Assembly (NCBI GenBank): GCA_965214285.1
Contig: OZ243946.1
Coordinates: 1,302,001-1,366,000, forward strand
Origin: G963422745 sp965214285
GTDB lineage: Bacteria; Actinomycetota; Acidimicrobiia; Acidimicrobiales; Aldehydirespiratoraceae
Direction: 5' to 3'
Length of the DNA: 64,000 nucleotides
Below, in pieces: positions 53,611 to 61,324 of the stretch. Position numbers and translations under genes: made by a program. The stretch's first letter is position 1, and each line of letters starts with the position of its first letter. Under the pieces are notes generated by a model. That model was not told where the DNA came from, did no database searches, and was given only the letters and a program-made list of their open reading frames with translations.

Positions 53611-54489
53611 GTGGCGTCCTGGGACTCAGCCGTTTGGCTCGAATCTCTCACCCGTGTCGCCGGCTCCACGCGGGCCGTCTACGCACGCGACCTGCGAGAT
53701 GCCGTGGCCTGGCTCGTCGAGTCCGGCGTCCCAGAGCCCGCCGCGGTCGAGCGACGCCACCTGCGGCGCTACCTCGCCGAGCTGGAGCGAGCCGGCTACG
53801 CCCGGCGCACCACCGCCCGCAAGGCGTCCGTGCTGCGCCGCTACTTCGACTGGGCGCGCCGCACCGGCCGGGTGGCGGCAGATCCGAGCGCAGCCCTCAG
53901 CGCGCCGCAAGGGGCCTCCACGCTGCCTCGGATCCTCAACCACTCCGAGCTGGAGGCGCTGATCGCCGGCTCGGCGCGTTCGGGCGACGACCCGGGGCTC
54001 GACGCCCGCGATCGGGCCGTGGTGGAGCTGCTCTACGGCAGCGGCCTGCGGGTGTCGGAGCTGTGCTTGCTGCGCCTGGGCGACATCGACGAGACCGACT
54101 CGGTGGCCACGGTCTGGGGCAAGGGCGCCAAGCAGCGGCGGGTCCCGATCTCGGTCCACGCCCTCGACGCGTTGCGCTCGTGGCTCTCCAGCGGCCGGGC
54201 GGCCCTGGCGTCCGCGGCCGAGCCGACCGACGCGGTGTTCCTGAACCGCCGAGGGGGTCCCATGTCGCCCCGCGACGTGCGGCGCATGCTGGACCGCCGG
54301 GCGCTCGCCCCGACCCATCCCCACGCCCTGCGCCACACCTTCGCCACCCACCTGCTCGACGGCGGCGCCGACCTGCGCTCCGTGCAGGAGCTGCTGGGCC
54401 ATGCCGACCTGGCCTCCACCCAGATCTACACACGCGTCAGCCGCGAAAGGCTGCGCGAGGTCCACCGCTCCACTCACCCACGCGCCTGA
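53611..54489 (+). CDS. xerC: Tyrosine recombinase XerC/XerD
   Basis: A 292-residue site-specific recombinase that resolves chromosome dimers at dif. The N-terminal SAM-like domain (WLESLTRVAGSTRAVYARDLRD) is followed by the catalytic domain: YGSGLRVSELCLLRLGDID (Arg), VWGKGAKQRRVP (Lys) and HPHALRHTFATHLLDGGADL (His-x2-Arg). GHADLASTQIYTRV carries the His and Tyr nucleophile. The position after dprA suggests XerC, but XerC and XerD are hard to separate by eye. Confidence 0.9.
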   Translation: MASWDSAVWLESLTRVAGSTRAVYARDLRDAVAWLVESGVPEPAAVERRHLRRYLAELERAGYARRTTARKASVLRRYFDWARRTGRVAADPSAALSAPQGASTLPRILNHSELEALIAGSARSGDDPGLDARDRAVVELLYGSGLRVSELCLLRLGDIDETDSVATVWGKGAKQRRVPISVHALDALRSWLSSGRAALASAAEPTDAVFLNRRGGPMSPRDVRRMLDRRALAPTHPHALRHTFATHLLDGGADLRSVQELLGHADLASTQIYTRVSRERLREVHRSTHPRA

Positions 54490-54680
54490 GGCACCGTTCA
54501 AGCCCGTTATCTGCGGTCTTGCCTGAGAGCCTCCCGAGCGCTGGTGCCCGAGCCCCGCCCGTCGAGGCCTACAGCACGACACGATGCGCTGTCGCGAGTC
54601 GCGATGTCGCCGCGGGCCGCTAGGTTCCGAGGCGGCGACGCGATCGCTGTCGTGAACGGCGCTTGCCCCCAACCCAGCTT

Positions 54681-54707
54681 CCCCGTTGGTCAGCTCGTGA
54701 AACGGGG
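54681..54707 (+). promoter_or_regulatory. Hairpin sequestering the RBS of the LytM-like gene
   Basis: CCCCGTT and AACGGGG pair across a 13-nt loop. The 3' arm contains the purine-rich stretch just before ATG 54713. A TAGGTT box at 54621-54626 would give a leader of ~80 nt containing it. The 223-bp gap before this gene holds nothing else recognised. Confidence 0.35.
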
Positions 54708-54712
54708 TCGGC

Positions 54713-56386
54713 ATGCGTCGTCTGGTCAGCCTGTTCGTGGTGTTCGCCGCGCTGGCCGCGTCGCTGGCGCCTGCGCCCGCCGCAGCCCAGGAGGTGATCC
54801 TGCGCCCGCCCACGTCCGCCGCGGTGCTCGACGGGTTCCGCGCCCCCGAGCACGCCTACGGCCCGGGCAACCGCGGCATCGAGTACGCCACCTCGGCAGG
54901 CGATCCGGTCCTCGCCGCGGGCCCCGGGCAGGTGGTGTTCGCAGGGCCGGTGGCCAACCGGCTCTACATCACGATCGACCACGGCGGCGGCCTGCTGTCG
55001 AGCTACTCGTATCTGGGCTCGCTGGCGGTGAGCCGCGGCGATCAGGTCACAGCGGGCCAGCGGATCGCGAGCGCCGGCGGGCCGCTGCACTTCGGCACCC
55101 GCATAAACGGCAGCTACGTCGACCCCGCAGGCCTGTTCGGGGTTCGCAAGGTGTCCGTGGAGCTCGTCGGGCACCACGACCCCGACCTCGACGGCGCCTA
55201 TCTCGATCTCGTCGAGCGCAGCGAGCGCCTGGAGTACCTGTTCGGCGCGGCGGCCGGGCCGGGCGGGCTGGGCGCGCTGTTGAGCCGGGTCGGCGGCGTG
55301 ATCCGCGACGTCGTCGTCGAGCCCTTCGTGGTCGTCGACGTGGACGGCTTGGTCAACGACCTGGCCGTGGCCGCGGAGGCCGTGGCCACACTCGGCCGAG
55401 ACCTCAATCCCTACGCCAACTTCGTGGAGTTCAGCGAGGCCATCGCCGAAGCACTCGAGGAAAAAGAGTGCACCGCCTCGGACGTGAGAGCACCGCCGCT
55501 GCCGGGCGCCGAGAGCCGCATCGCCGTGACCGTCGCCGGGCTCGGCTCGGCCGCCTATGCCTCGGCGTCCATAGACGAGGTCGACCTGGCGGCGCTCGGC
55601 TACAGCGCGGACAACATCGTCCGTGGGGGCTACAGCCTGAATCTGGCGGGATCGACCGACTACACATCCGCTGAGACCCAGCAGCCCGTGGCGGCGTCCG
55701 CGGACGTGCTGCGCGCGCAGCTTCGCATGATCGCCGCCGAGTCGCCCGGCGTGCCGATCGACGTCTATGCCCACAGCCTGGGCGGCGTGGTCGCGGTCGC
55801 AGCCCTGTCGGCCCCCGACACCGAAGGCCTCGTGGACAACCTGGTCACCTTCGCCTCGCCGCTCGGGGGCACGCCGATGGCCGAGCTGGCGAACGCCATC
55901 GACAGCGCGGAGCCGCTCGGCAGCCTGGTGTCGCAGATGCCGCCCGCAGGCGACCTGCTCGGCGCGCCGGTGCTCGACGATCTCGACGGCCCGGTGCCCA
56001 CGGCCGGCGCGGGCTTCCCGTCCTCCACAAGAGTGCTGACGCTGGCCCAGCGCGGCGACCACGTGGTGCCCGCCCATCTGGCCTCCCTGGCAGGCCCGGA
56101 CGGCCCGGACGGCCTGGACCGTCATCGTCACGTGATCCTCGACGAGGGCATCGCCGCCGGCGGTCACCTGTCGATCACCGGCGACCCGGCTGCGCTGCGC
56201 GAGATCCGCCTGGCCCGAGCCGGGCTCCCGCCGAGCTGCGAGGGCGCCCTGGACCGGGTGCTCGACGCCGTGCTGCCTCGCGCCATCGCCAAGACCACAG
56301 CCATCGCCGGCGACACGGTGCGGCTGGCCGACGTGTTCCTGAGCTGGGGCGACGAGGCCGGAGCGGTCGGGGAGTGGCGGCCCTAG
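54713..56386 (+). CDS. Secreted fusion of a degenerate M23/LytM domain and an alpha/beta hydrolase
   Basis: A 557-residue exported protein with signal peptide (residues 1-25, ending APAAAQ). Residues ~40-140 follow the LytM/M23 fold found next to xer/rpsB in actinobacteria. The zinc residues are replaced: NRGIE (53-57) for H-x3-D, and PLHF (124-127) for H-x-H. Residues ~265-557 form a lipase/esterase-like domain: VTVAGLGSAAY, YAHSLGG with S355, then QRGDHVVPAH (Asp region) and a late His. Peptidoglycan cleavage is therefore unlikely, while the hydrolase triad looks usable. Substrate unknown. Confidence 0.75.
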   Translation: MRRLVSLFVVFAALAASLAPAPAAAQEVILRPPTSAAVLDGFRAPEHAYGPGNRGIEYATSAGDPVLAAGPGQVVFAGPVANRLYITIDHGGGLLSSYSYLGSLAVSRGDQVTAGQRIASAGGPLHFGTRINGSYVDPAGLFGVRKVSVELVGHHDPDLDGAYLDLVERSERLEYLFGAAAGPGGLGALLSRVGGVIRDVVVEPFVVVDVDGLVNDLAVAAEAVATLGRDLNPYANFVEFSEAIAEALEEKECTASDVRAPPLPGAESRIAVTVAGLGSAAYASASIDEVDLAALGYSADNIVRGGYSLNLAGSTDYTSAETQQPVAASADVLRAQLRMIAAESPGVPIDVYAHSLGGVVAVAALSAPDTEGLVDNLVTFASPLGGTPMAELANAIDSAEPLGSLVSQMPPAGDLLGAPVLDDLDGPVPTAGAGFPSSTRVLTLAQRGDHVVPAHLASLAGPDGPDGLDRHRHVILDEGIAAGGHLSITGDPAALREIRLARAGLPPSCEGALDRVLDAVLPRAIAKTTAIAGDTVRLADVFLSWGDEAGAVGEWRP

Positions 56387-56478
56387 CCGTGCTGGGGGCG
56401 GGGCCGGGCGCACTCAGGTCGAACCGCAGCCAGCCGGAGGACGACGAGGCCGGAGCGGTCGGGGAGCGGTGCCGCTAG
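56351..56478 (+). repeat. 36-bp duplication of the LytM-hydrolase 3' end before rpsB
   Basis: 56351-56386 (gene end with TAG) and 56443-56478 match at 32 of 36 positions; the first 24 are identical. The duplicated TAG becomes the start of a TAGGCT box upstream of rpsB. Confidence 0.85.
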
Positions 56479-56481
56479 GCT
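56476..56481 (+). promoter_or_regulatory. Possible -10 box (TAGGCT) of rpsB-tsf
   Basis: TAGGCT would give a leader of about 115 nt before the rpsB GTG, a usual length for r-protein autoregulation. Confidence 0.35.
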
Positions 56482-56602
56482 CCCCCGCGGCCCCAGGGGC
56501 CTCACACGCCTTCAACCCGCAGGCGGTGAAGATCGATGCGCTCGCGCCAAACCCGGTCGCCTAGGCGTCCGGCGCGAGTGTCGCAACCGGGAGAACACAA
56601 AC

Positions 56603-57631
56603 GTGGCAGTCATCTCCATGCAGCAGCTGCTCGACGCCGGGGTCCACTTCGGGCATCAGACCCGTCGCTGGAACCCCAAGATGAGACGCTTCATCCACGG
56701 CGACCGAGCCGGCATCCACATCGTCGACCTTCATCAGACGCTCCGCCATCTGGAGGCGTCCTACGTCTTCGTGCGCGACCTGATCGCCAAGGGCGGCACG
56801 GTGCTGTTCATCGGCACCAAGAAGCAGGCCCAGGACTCGATCCGCTCGTATGCCGAGCGCTGCAACATGCCCTATGTCAACGAGCGCTGGCTCGGCGGCA
56901 TGCTCACCAACTTCCAGACGATCTCCAAGCGGGTCTCCAAGATGCAGGAGTACCGCCGGATGCGCGACTCCGGCGAGCTCGATGCGATGCCCAAGAAGGA
57001 GGCCCTGCTGATCCAGCGGGAGCTGGCCAAGCTGGAGCGCAACCTCGCAGGCATCCACGGCATGGAGAAGCTGCCCGAGGCGATCTTCGTGCTCGACACC
57101 AAAAAGGAGCACATCGCGGTGACCGAGGCCCGCAAGATCGGGGTGCCGATCGTGGCCGTGGTCGACACCAACTGCGACCCGGATCTGATCGACTACGCCA
57201 TCCCCGGCAACGACGACGCCATCCGCGCAGGCGACCTGATGTGCCGGGTGATCAGCGACGCCGTCCTCGAGGGCCGCTTCATCCACAACAAGCGCACTGC
57301 CGCCGACGCCGCGCAACGCGACGCCGCGGCTGAAGCCGAGGCGGCCGAGCAGCAAGCCGAGGCCCGAGCCGCGGCGTCCGCCGAGGCGGCCCAGCGCGAG
57401 GCGCGGATCGCAGCCGAGGCCGAGGGCTCGGAAGCGGCTGCCTCGCCTGCGGCCGAGACTGCCGTGCCCGAGACTGCCGAGGCCGAGGGCGCGGAAGCGG
57501 CTGCCTCGCCTGCGGCCGAGACTGCAGTGCCCGACGGCGCAGGCCCCGCAGCCGAGGAGGCGCCTGCAGAAACCCCCGAGGACACCCCCGAGGACTCCCC
57601 CGAAGACCAGACCGACCAGGAAGTACAATGA
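56603..57631 (+). CDS. rpsB: 30S ribosomal protein S2 with extended acidic tail
   Basis: A 342-residue S2. VISMQQLLDAGVHFGHQTRRWNPKM is the S2 signature, and RWLGGMLTNFQTI and the second S2 motif (IVAVVDTNCDPDLIDYAIPGNDDAI) are intact. The S2 core ends near residue 230. A further ~110 residues are Ala/Glu-rich, with a 21-residue tandem repeat (AEG(S/A)EAAASPAAETAVP). GTG follows CGGGAG. The stop overlaps the tsf ATG (ATGA). Confidence 0.97.
   Translation: MAVISMQQLLDAGVHFGHQTRRWNPKMRRFIHGDRAGIHIVDLHQTLRHLEASYVFVRDLIAKGGTVLFIGTKKQAQDSIRSYAERCNMPYVNERWLGGMLTNFQTISKRVSKMQEYRRMRDSGELDAMPKKEALLIQRELAKLERNLAGIHGMEKLPEAIFVLDTKKEHIAVTEARKIGVPIVAVVDTNCDPDLIDYAIPGNDDAIRAGDLMCRVISDAVLEGRFIHNKRTAADAAQRDAAAEAEAAEQQAEARAAASAEAAQREARIAAEAEGSEAAASPAAETAVPETAEAEGAEAAASPAAETAVPDGAGPAAEEAPAETPEDTPEDSPEDQTDQEVQ
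57419..57544 (+). repeat. 63-bp in-frame tandem repeat in rpsB
   Basis: 57419-57481 and 57482-57544 encode near-identical 21-residue Ala/Glu/Pro segments in the S2 tail. Confidence 0.85.
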
Positions 57632-58422
57632 TGACTGCCGTTGCAGCCAAGGACGTGAAGGCGCTGCGCGACGCAACCGGCGCCGGGATGATGGACGCCA
57701 AGCGCGCCCTCGTCGAAGCCGACGGCGACTTCGAAAGCGCCGTGCTGGTGCTGCGCGAGAAGGGCCTGGCCTCCGCCGCTGCCCGCTCGGACCGAGACAA
57801 CGCCGAGGGCAGCATCGCCGTGGCCCGCTCCGACAACGCGGCCGCCGTGGTGCAGATCAAGACCGAGACCGACTTCTCCGCCAAGAGCGATGCCGTCACC
57901 GGCCTGGCCGCGACCATCGCCGAGGCCGTCGCCGCCGACGGGCTGGGCGCCGTCGACGCCCACGCCGCAGCGGTGGAGGATCTGCGGGTCTCCATCAAGG
58001 AGAACATCGTCCTCGGCGCCGTGGAGCGCATCGAGGCCGCCGAGGGCAACGCCATCGACACCTACCTGCACCGCCAGGACGGCCGCGGCGTGAACGCCGT
58101 GGTCGTGGAGGGCAGCGGCGTGGACCCCGAGGCCTTGCACCAGGTGGCGCTGCACATTGCCTTCGCCAAGCCCGAGTACCTCTCCGTCGACGAGGTGCCC
58201 GTCGACGAGGTCGAGACCGAGCGCGCCTCGCTGCTGGAGATCACCAAGGCCGAGGGCAAGCCCGAACAGGCCTGGGACAAGATCGTCGAGGGCCGCCTGC
58301 GCGGCTGGTTCGCCCAGCGGGTGCTGCTCGAACAGGGCCTCAACGGCGAGAAGACCACGGTGCGCCAGAGCATCGGCAAGGGCAGCGTCGAGCGATTCGT
58401 GCAGGTAGTGATCGGCGCCTGA
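57628..58422 (+). CDS. tsf: Elongation factor Ts
   Basis: A 264-residue nucleotide-exchange factor for EF-Tu. VKALRDATGAGMMDAKRALVEADGD is the UBA-like N-terminus, and IKTETDFSAKSDAV (variant of TDFVAxN) the conserved core. The dimerisation subdomains follow. ATG 57628 overlaps the rpsB stop; the adjacent ATG 57631 is an alternative. Confidence 0.96.
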   Translation: MMTAVAAKDVKALRDATGAGMMDAKRALVEADGDFESAVLVLREKGLASAAARSDRDNAEGSIAVARSDNAAAVVQIKTETDFSAKSDAVTGLAATIAEAVAADGLGAVDAHAAAVEDLRVSIKENIVLGAVERIEAAEGNAIDTYLHRQDGRGVNAVVVEGSGVDPEALHQVALHIAFAKPEYLSVDEVPVDEVETERASLLEITKAEGKPEQAWDKIVEGRLRGWFAQRVLLEQGLNGEKTTVRQSIGKGSVERFVQVVIGA

Positions 58423-58424
58423 GC

Positions 58425-59183
58425 ATGGTGTCTGGGTCCGGCCGTGAGCCCTCCCGCTGGGGGCGGGTGCTGCTGAAGGTGTCAGGCGAGGCCTTCTCAG
58501 GCCCGCTCGACTTCGGCATCGACGGCCCCACCGTGAGCCGCATCGCCCAGGACATCTCCGAGGCCCAGGCCGCCTTCGACGTGCAGGTGGCCGTCGTCGT
58601 CGGCGGCGGCAACATCTGGCGGGGCATCCACGGCGCAGACGCCGGCATGGACCGAGCCCAGGCCGACTACATGGGCATGCTGGCCACGATCATGAACGCC
58701 CTGGCCCTGCAGGACACCCTGGAGCAGATGGGCAGGCCCACCAGGGTGCAGACCGCTATCGAGATGCACCAGCTCGCCGAGCCCTACATCCGCCGCCGGG
58801 CCATCCGCCACCTCGAGAAGGGCCGGGTCGTGATCTTCGGCGGCGGCATCGGCAACCCGTTCTTCTCGACGGACACGACCGCTGCCCTGCGGGCCGTGGA
58901 GATCGAGGCCGGCGTCGTCTTGAAGGGCACCCACGGCGGCATCGACGGCATCTACAGCGACGATCCCCGCTCCAACCCCGACGCCACCCGTTTCGAGGCG
59001 CTCTCCTATCTCGACGTGATCACCAAGGGCCTCAAGGTGATGGACTCGACCGCCATCTCGCTGTGCATGGACAACGAATTGCCGATCGTGGTCTTCGACG
59101 TGATGGGCGACCAGAACCTGCGATCTCTGCTCGCCGGCCGGCCTGTGGGTACGCTTGTCAGCGACAAAGGGGATCCAAGTTGA
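58425..59183 (+). CDS. pyrH: Uridylate kinase
   Basis: A 252-residue UMP kinase of the amino-acid-kinase fold. RVLLKVSGEAFSGPL is the phosphate-binding start, VAVVVGGGNIWRG the second glycine loop, GRVVIFGGGIGNPFFSTDT the UMP site, and DGIYSDDPRSNPDA conserved. It lies 2 nt after tsf and overlaps frr by 4 nt (TTGA). Confidence 0.96.
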   Translation: MVSGSGREPSRWGRVLLKVSGEAFSGPLDFGIDGPTVSRIAQDISEAQAAFDVQVAVVVGGGNIWRGIHGADAGMDRAQADYMGMLATIMNALALQDTLEQMGRPTRVQTAIEMHQLAEPYIRRRAIRHLEKGRVVIFGGGIGNPFFSTDTTAALRAVEIEAGVVLKGTHGGIDGIYSDDPRSNPDATRFEALSYLDVITKGLKVMDSTAISLCMDNELPIVVFDVMGDQNLRSLLAGRPVGTLVSDKGDPS

Positions 59184-59749
59184 GCGAGGAGCTTCTCGAT
59201 CTCGTGCTCGAGGACGTGAGCGAGAAGATGAGCGCGGTCCTGCACCATGCCCGCCGCGAGTTCTCCAGCGTGCGCACCGGGCGCGCCTCGTCGGCCTTCG
59301 TCGAGCGGCTCACCGTCGAGGCCTACGGTGTGGAGATGAAGCTGCAGCAGGTTGCGAGCTTCTCGGTGCCCGAGGCCCGCCAGCTCGTGGTCACCCCCCA
59401 CGACCACGACAACCTCGATGCCATCGAGCGCTGCATCATCAACGCCAACCTCGGGCTCAGCCCCACCAACGACGGGCGCATCCTGCGGCTCAGCTTCCCG
59501 CCGCTCACCGAGGAGCGCCGCCGCGAGCTCGTCAGGGTGGTCGGCTCGATGGCCGAGGACGCCAAGCAGCGGATCAACGGCGTGCGCCGCTCCGCCCGCA
59601 AGGAGTTCGACGACCTCAGCGACGACGGAGGCGTGTCCGAAGACGACATCGCCCGGGCGGCCGAGCGGGTCGATGCACTCAAGGACAAGTTCATCCACAG
59701 GATCGAAGCCGCGCAGGGCCAGAAGGAAGAGGAGCTGCTGGAGGTCTAG
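59180..59749 (+). CDS. frr: Ribosome-recycling factor
   Basis: A 189-residue RRF. HARREFSSVRTGRASSAFVERL is the helical-domain start; YGVEMKLQQVASFSVPEARQL and NDGRILRLSFPPLTEERRREL form domain II and the hinge. It uses TTG 59180, overlapping the pyrH stop, with AAAGGGG upstream. Confidence 0.96.
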   Translation: MSEELLDLVLEDVSEKMSAVLHHARREFSSVRTGRASSAFVERLTVEAYGVEMKLQQVASFSVPEARQLVVTPHDHDNLDAIERCIINANLGLSPTNDGRILRLSFPPLTEERRRELVRVVGSMAEDAKQRINGVRRSARKEFDDLSDDGGVSEDDIARAAERVDALKDKFIHRIEAAQGQKEEELLEV

Positions 59750-59762
59750 GCCGCCGAACCGC

Positions 59763-59901
59763 ATGACAAGGACCAGGCCGCTGAGACAGACTGAGCGACA
59801 CAGACTGAGCGAGACAGACTGAGCACGTGACCGACAACAGGATCGAAGCAGCGCCGGCCGGCAAGCCGCCGGACGAGAACCAGAACGCCAACGAAGGGTG
59901 A
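59763..59901 (+). other. Two micro-ORFs between frr and cdsA
   Basis: ATG 59763 opens 19 codons (stop 59820-59822). Four nt later GTG 59827 opens 24 codons beginning MTDNRIEAAP (stop 59899-59901). Four nt after that comes the cdsA GTG (MTDDSRN). The stop-4 nt-GTGACCGAC junction is repeated, so this looks like a duplicated cdsA start. Confidence 0.4.
59786..59827 (+). repeat. Three 14-bp tandem repeats between frr and cdsA
   Basis: ACAGACTGAGCGAC and close variants at 59786, 59800 and 59814. Each unit contains TGAGC, giving stops in several frames. Confidence 0.85.
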
Positions 59902-59905
59902 GAAC

Positions 59906-61243
59906 GTGACCGACGATTCCAGGAATCCCGAGAACCAGCCCGGCCCGGACGACGACCTCTCGGACAGCCCCGCGCCCGGGCGCTCAGTGTTCGGCGGCGA
60001 CGAGCCGTCCTTCGCAGAGGACGACGACGCCATCCCGCACTGGCGGGAGCCGGCGACGGGCGCCGTGCCCATGGTCGGCGCGCCCAGCCCGGTGTCCTTT
60101 GACCCCAGCCCCGAGCCGCAGCTCTCAGAGGCCGCTCCCGACGAGCTGGCTGCCTGGAGCGGCGTGGCGTCGGGCGTCGGCTCAGGCCCGGACCAGGGCT
60201 ACGGCCCAGCACCCGTTGCGGGCGGCGGCGTCGGGCAGGGCGATGCCTGGTCGCCCGAAGCATTCGACCCTCCTGCCCCGGTTGCGATCGGCGCCGACAC
60301 CGCCGACGAGTTCTTCGGGTTCGATGACGACAACCCCGCCATGCGCCCCCCGCGCGGCCCCGTGCCGCCCGTCGACCCCAGCGGCGCAGGCAGAGCTGGC
60401 GGCGCCTCCGCGGGCGGGGGAAGCCGCGACATGCCGATGGCCGTCGTCGTCGGCGTCGGCCTGGCAGCGTTGATCCTCGCGGCGCTTGCCGTGGGCCCCC
60501 GCGTGGCCCTGGCAGTGGTCATCGTCGCCTTGGGCCTGGCAGCGGTGGAGTTCTTCAACGCCCTGCGCGTCGCCGGCTACCAGCCCGCCGTGCTGCTGGG
60601 CCTCACCAGCGTCGTCGCCATGCCGCTGGCCGCTTTCGCCAAGGGTCAGGAGGCTGTGCTGCTGGTGCTGGCCCTGGCCGTCGTCTTCGGGGCCGTGTGG
60701 TATCTCACGGGCGTCTCGGAGGGCGCAGTGAGGGGCCTCGGCGCGACCATGATCGGCGTCGTGCAGATCGGCCTGCTGGGCTCGTTCGCGGCGCTGATGC
60801 TCGACGTGGAGACCTACGGCACCGGCCTGCTGACCGCAGCCATCGTGCTCACCGTGGCCTACGACGTCGGCGGGCTGCTCGTCGGCAGCCTCATGGGACG
60901 CACGCCGCTGACGGCGGCGAGCCCCAACAAGACCATGGAAGGGCTCATCGGCGGCATGGCCATCACGCTGGGCACGGCGATCATCATGGGCGGGCTCGGC
61001 CAGCCTGCGCCGCTCGCCAACGCCGACACCGGCGGCGGCGTGACCGCCATCCTGGTGCTCGGCGTGGCCGTCGCCTTGGCGGCGCCCGTCGGCGACCTGG
61101 CGGTGTCGCTGATGAAGCGAGACCTCGGCATCAAGGACATGGGCTCGCTGCTGCCCGGCCACGGAGGCATCCTGGACCGTCTCGACGGCATGCTCTTTGC
61201 CATGCCCGTCACCTGGTACGTCGCCGTGGCGCTGCTGGGCTGA
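59906..61243 (+). CDS. cdsA: Phosphatidate cytidylyltransferase with long disordered N-terminus
   Basis: A 445-residue integral membrane enzyme making CDP-diacylglycerol, the precursor used by the PgsA-type enzyme at 15154. The first ~170 residues are acidic, Pro/Gly-rich and disordered, unlike the ~280-residue norm. About eight membrane helices follow, ending in the CDS signature (SPNKTMEGLIGG; SLMKRDLGIKDMGSLLPGHG continuing to GILDRLDG). The GTG start matches the duplicated GTGACCGAC upstream; a later internal start is possible. Confidence 0.93.
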   Translation: MTDDSRNPENQPGPDDDLSDSPAPGRSVFGGDEPSFAEDDDAIPHWREPATGAVPMVGAPSPVSFDPSPEPQLSEAAPDELAAWSGVASGVGSGPDQGYGPAPVAGGGVGQGDAWSPEAFDPPAPVAIGADTADEFFGFDDDNPAMRPPRGPVPPVDPSGAGRAGGASAGGGSRDMPMAVVVGVGLAALILAALAVGPRVALAVVIVALGLAAVEFFNALRVAGYQPAVLLGLTSVVAMPLAAFAKGQEAVLLVLALAVVFGAVWYLTGVSEGAVRGLGATMIGVVQIGLLGSFAALMLDVETYGTGLLTAAIVLTVAYDVGGLLVGSLMGRTPLTAASPNKTMEGLIGGMAITLGTAIIMGGLGQPAPLANADTGGGVTAILVLGVAVALAAPVGDLAVSLMKRDLGIKDMGSLLPGHGGILDRLDGMLFAMPVTWYVAVALLG

Positions 61244-61311
61244 GCGCGCTGAGCGCCTGCAGAGCACGCGCCCGAGCCGGCGCCGGCGTCGGCGCGGCCG
61301 GCTGCAGGTCG

Positions 61312-61317
61312 TAGCGT
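61312..61317 (+). promoter_or_regulatory. Leaderless -10 box (TAGCGT) of dxr-rseP
   Basis: TAGCGT ends 7 nt before the dxr ATG at 61325. Confidence 0.6.
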
Positions 61318-61324
61318 CGCACCC

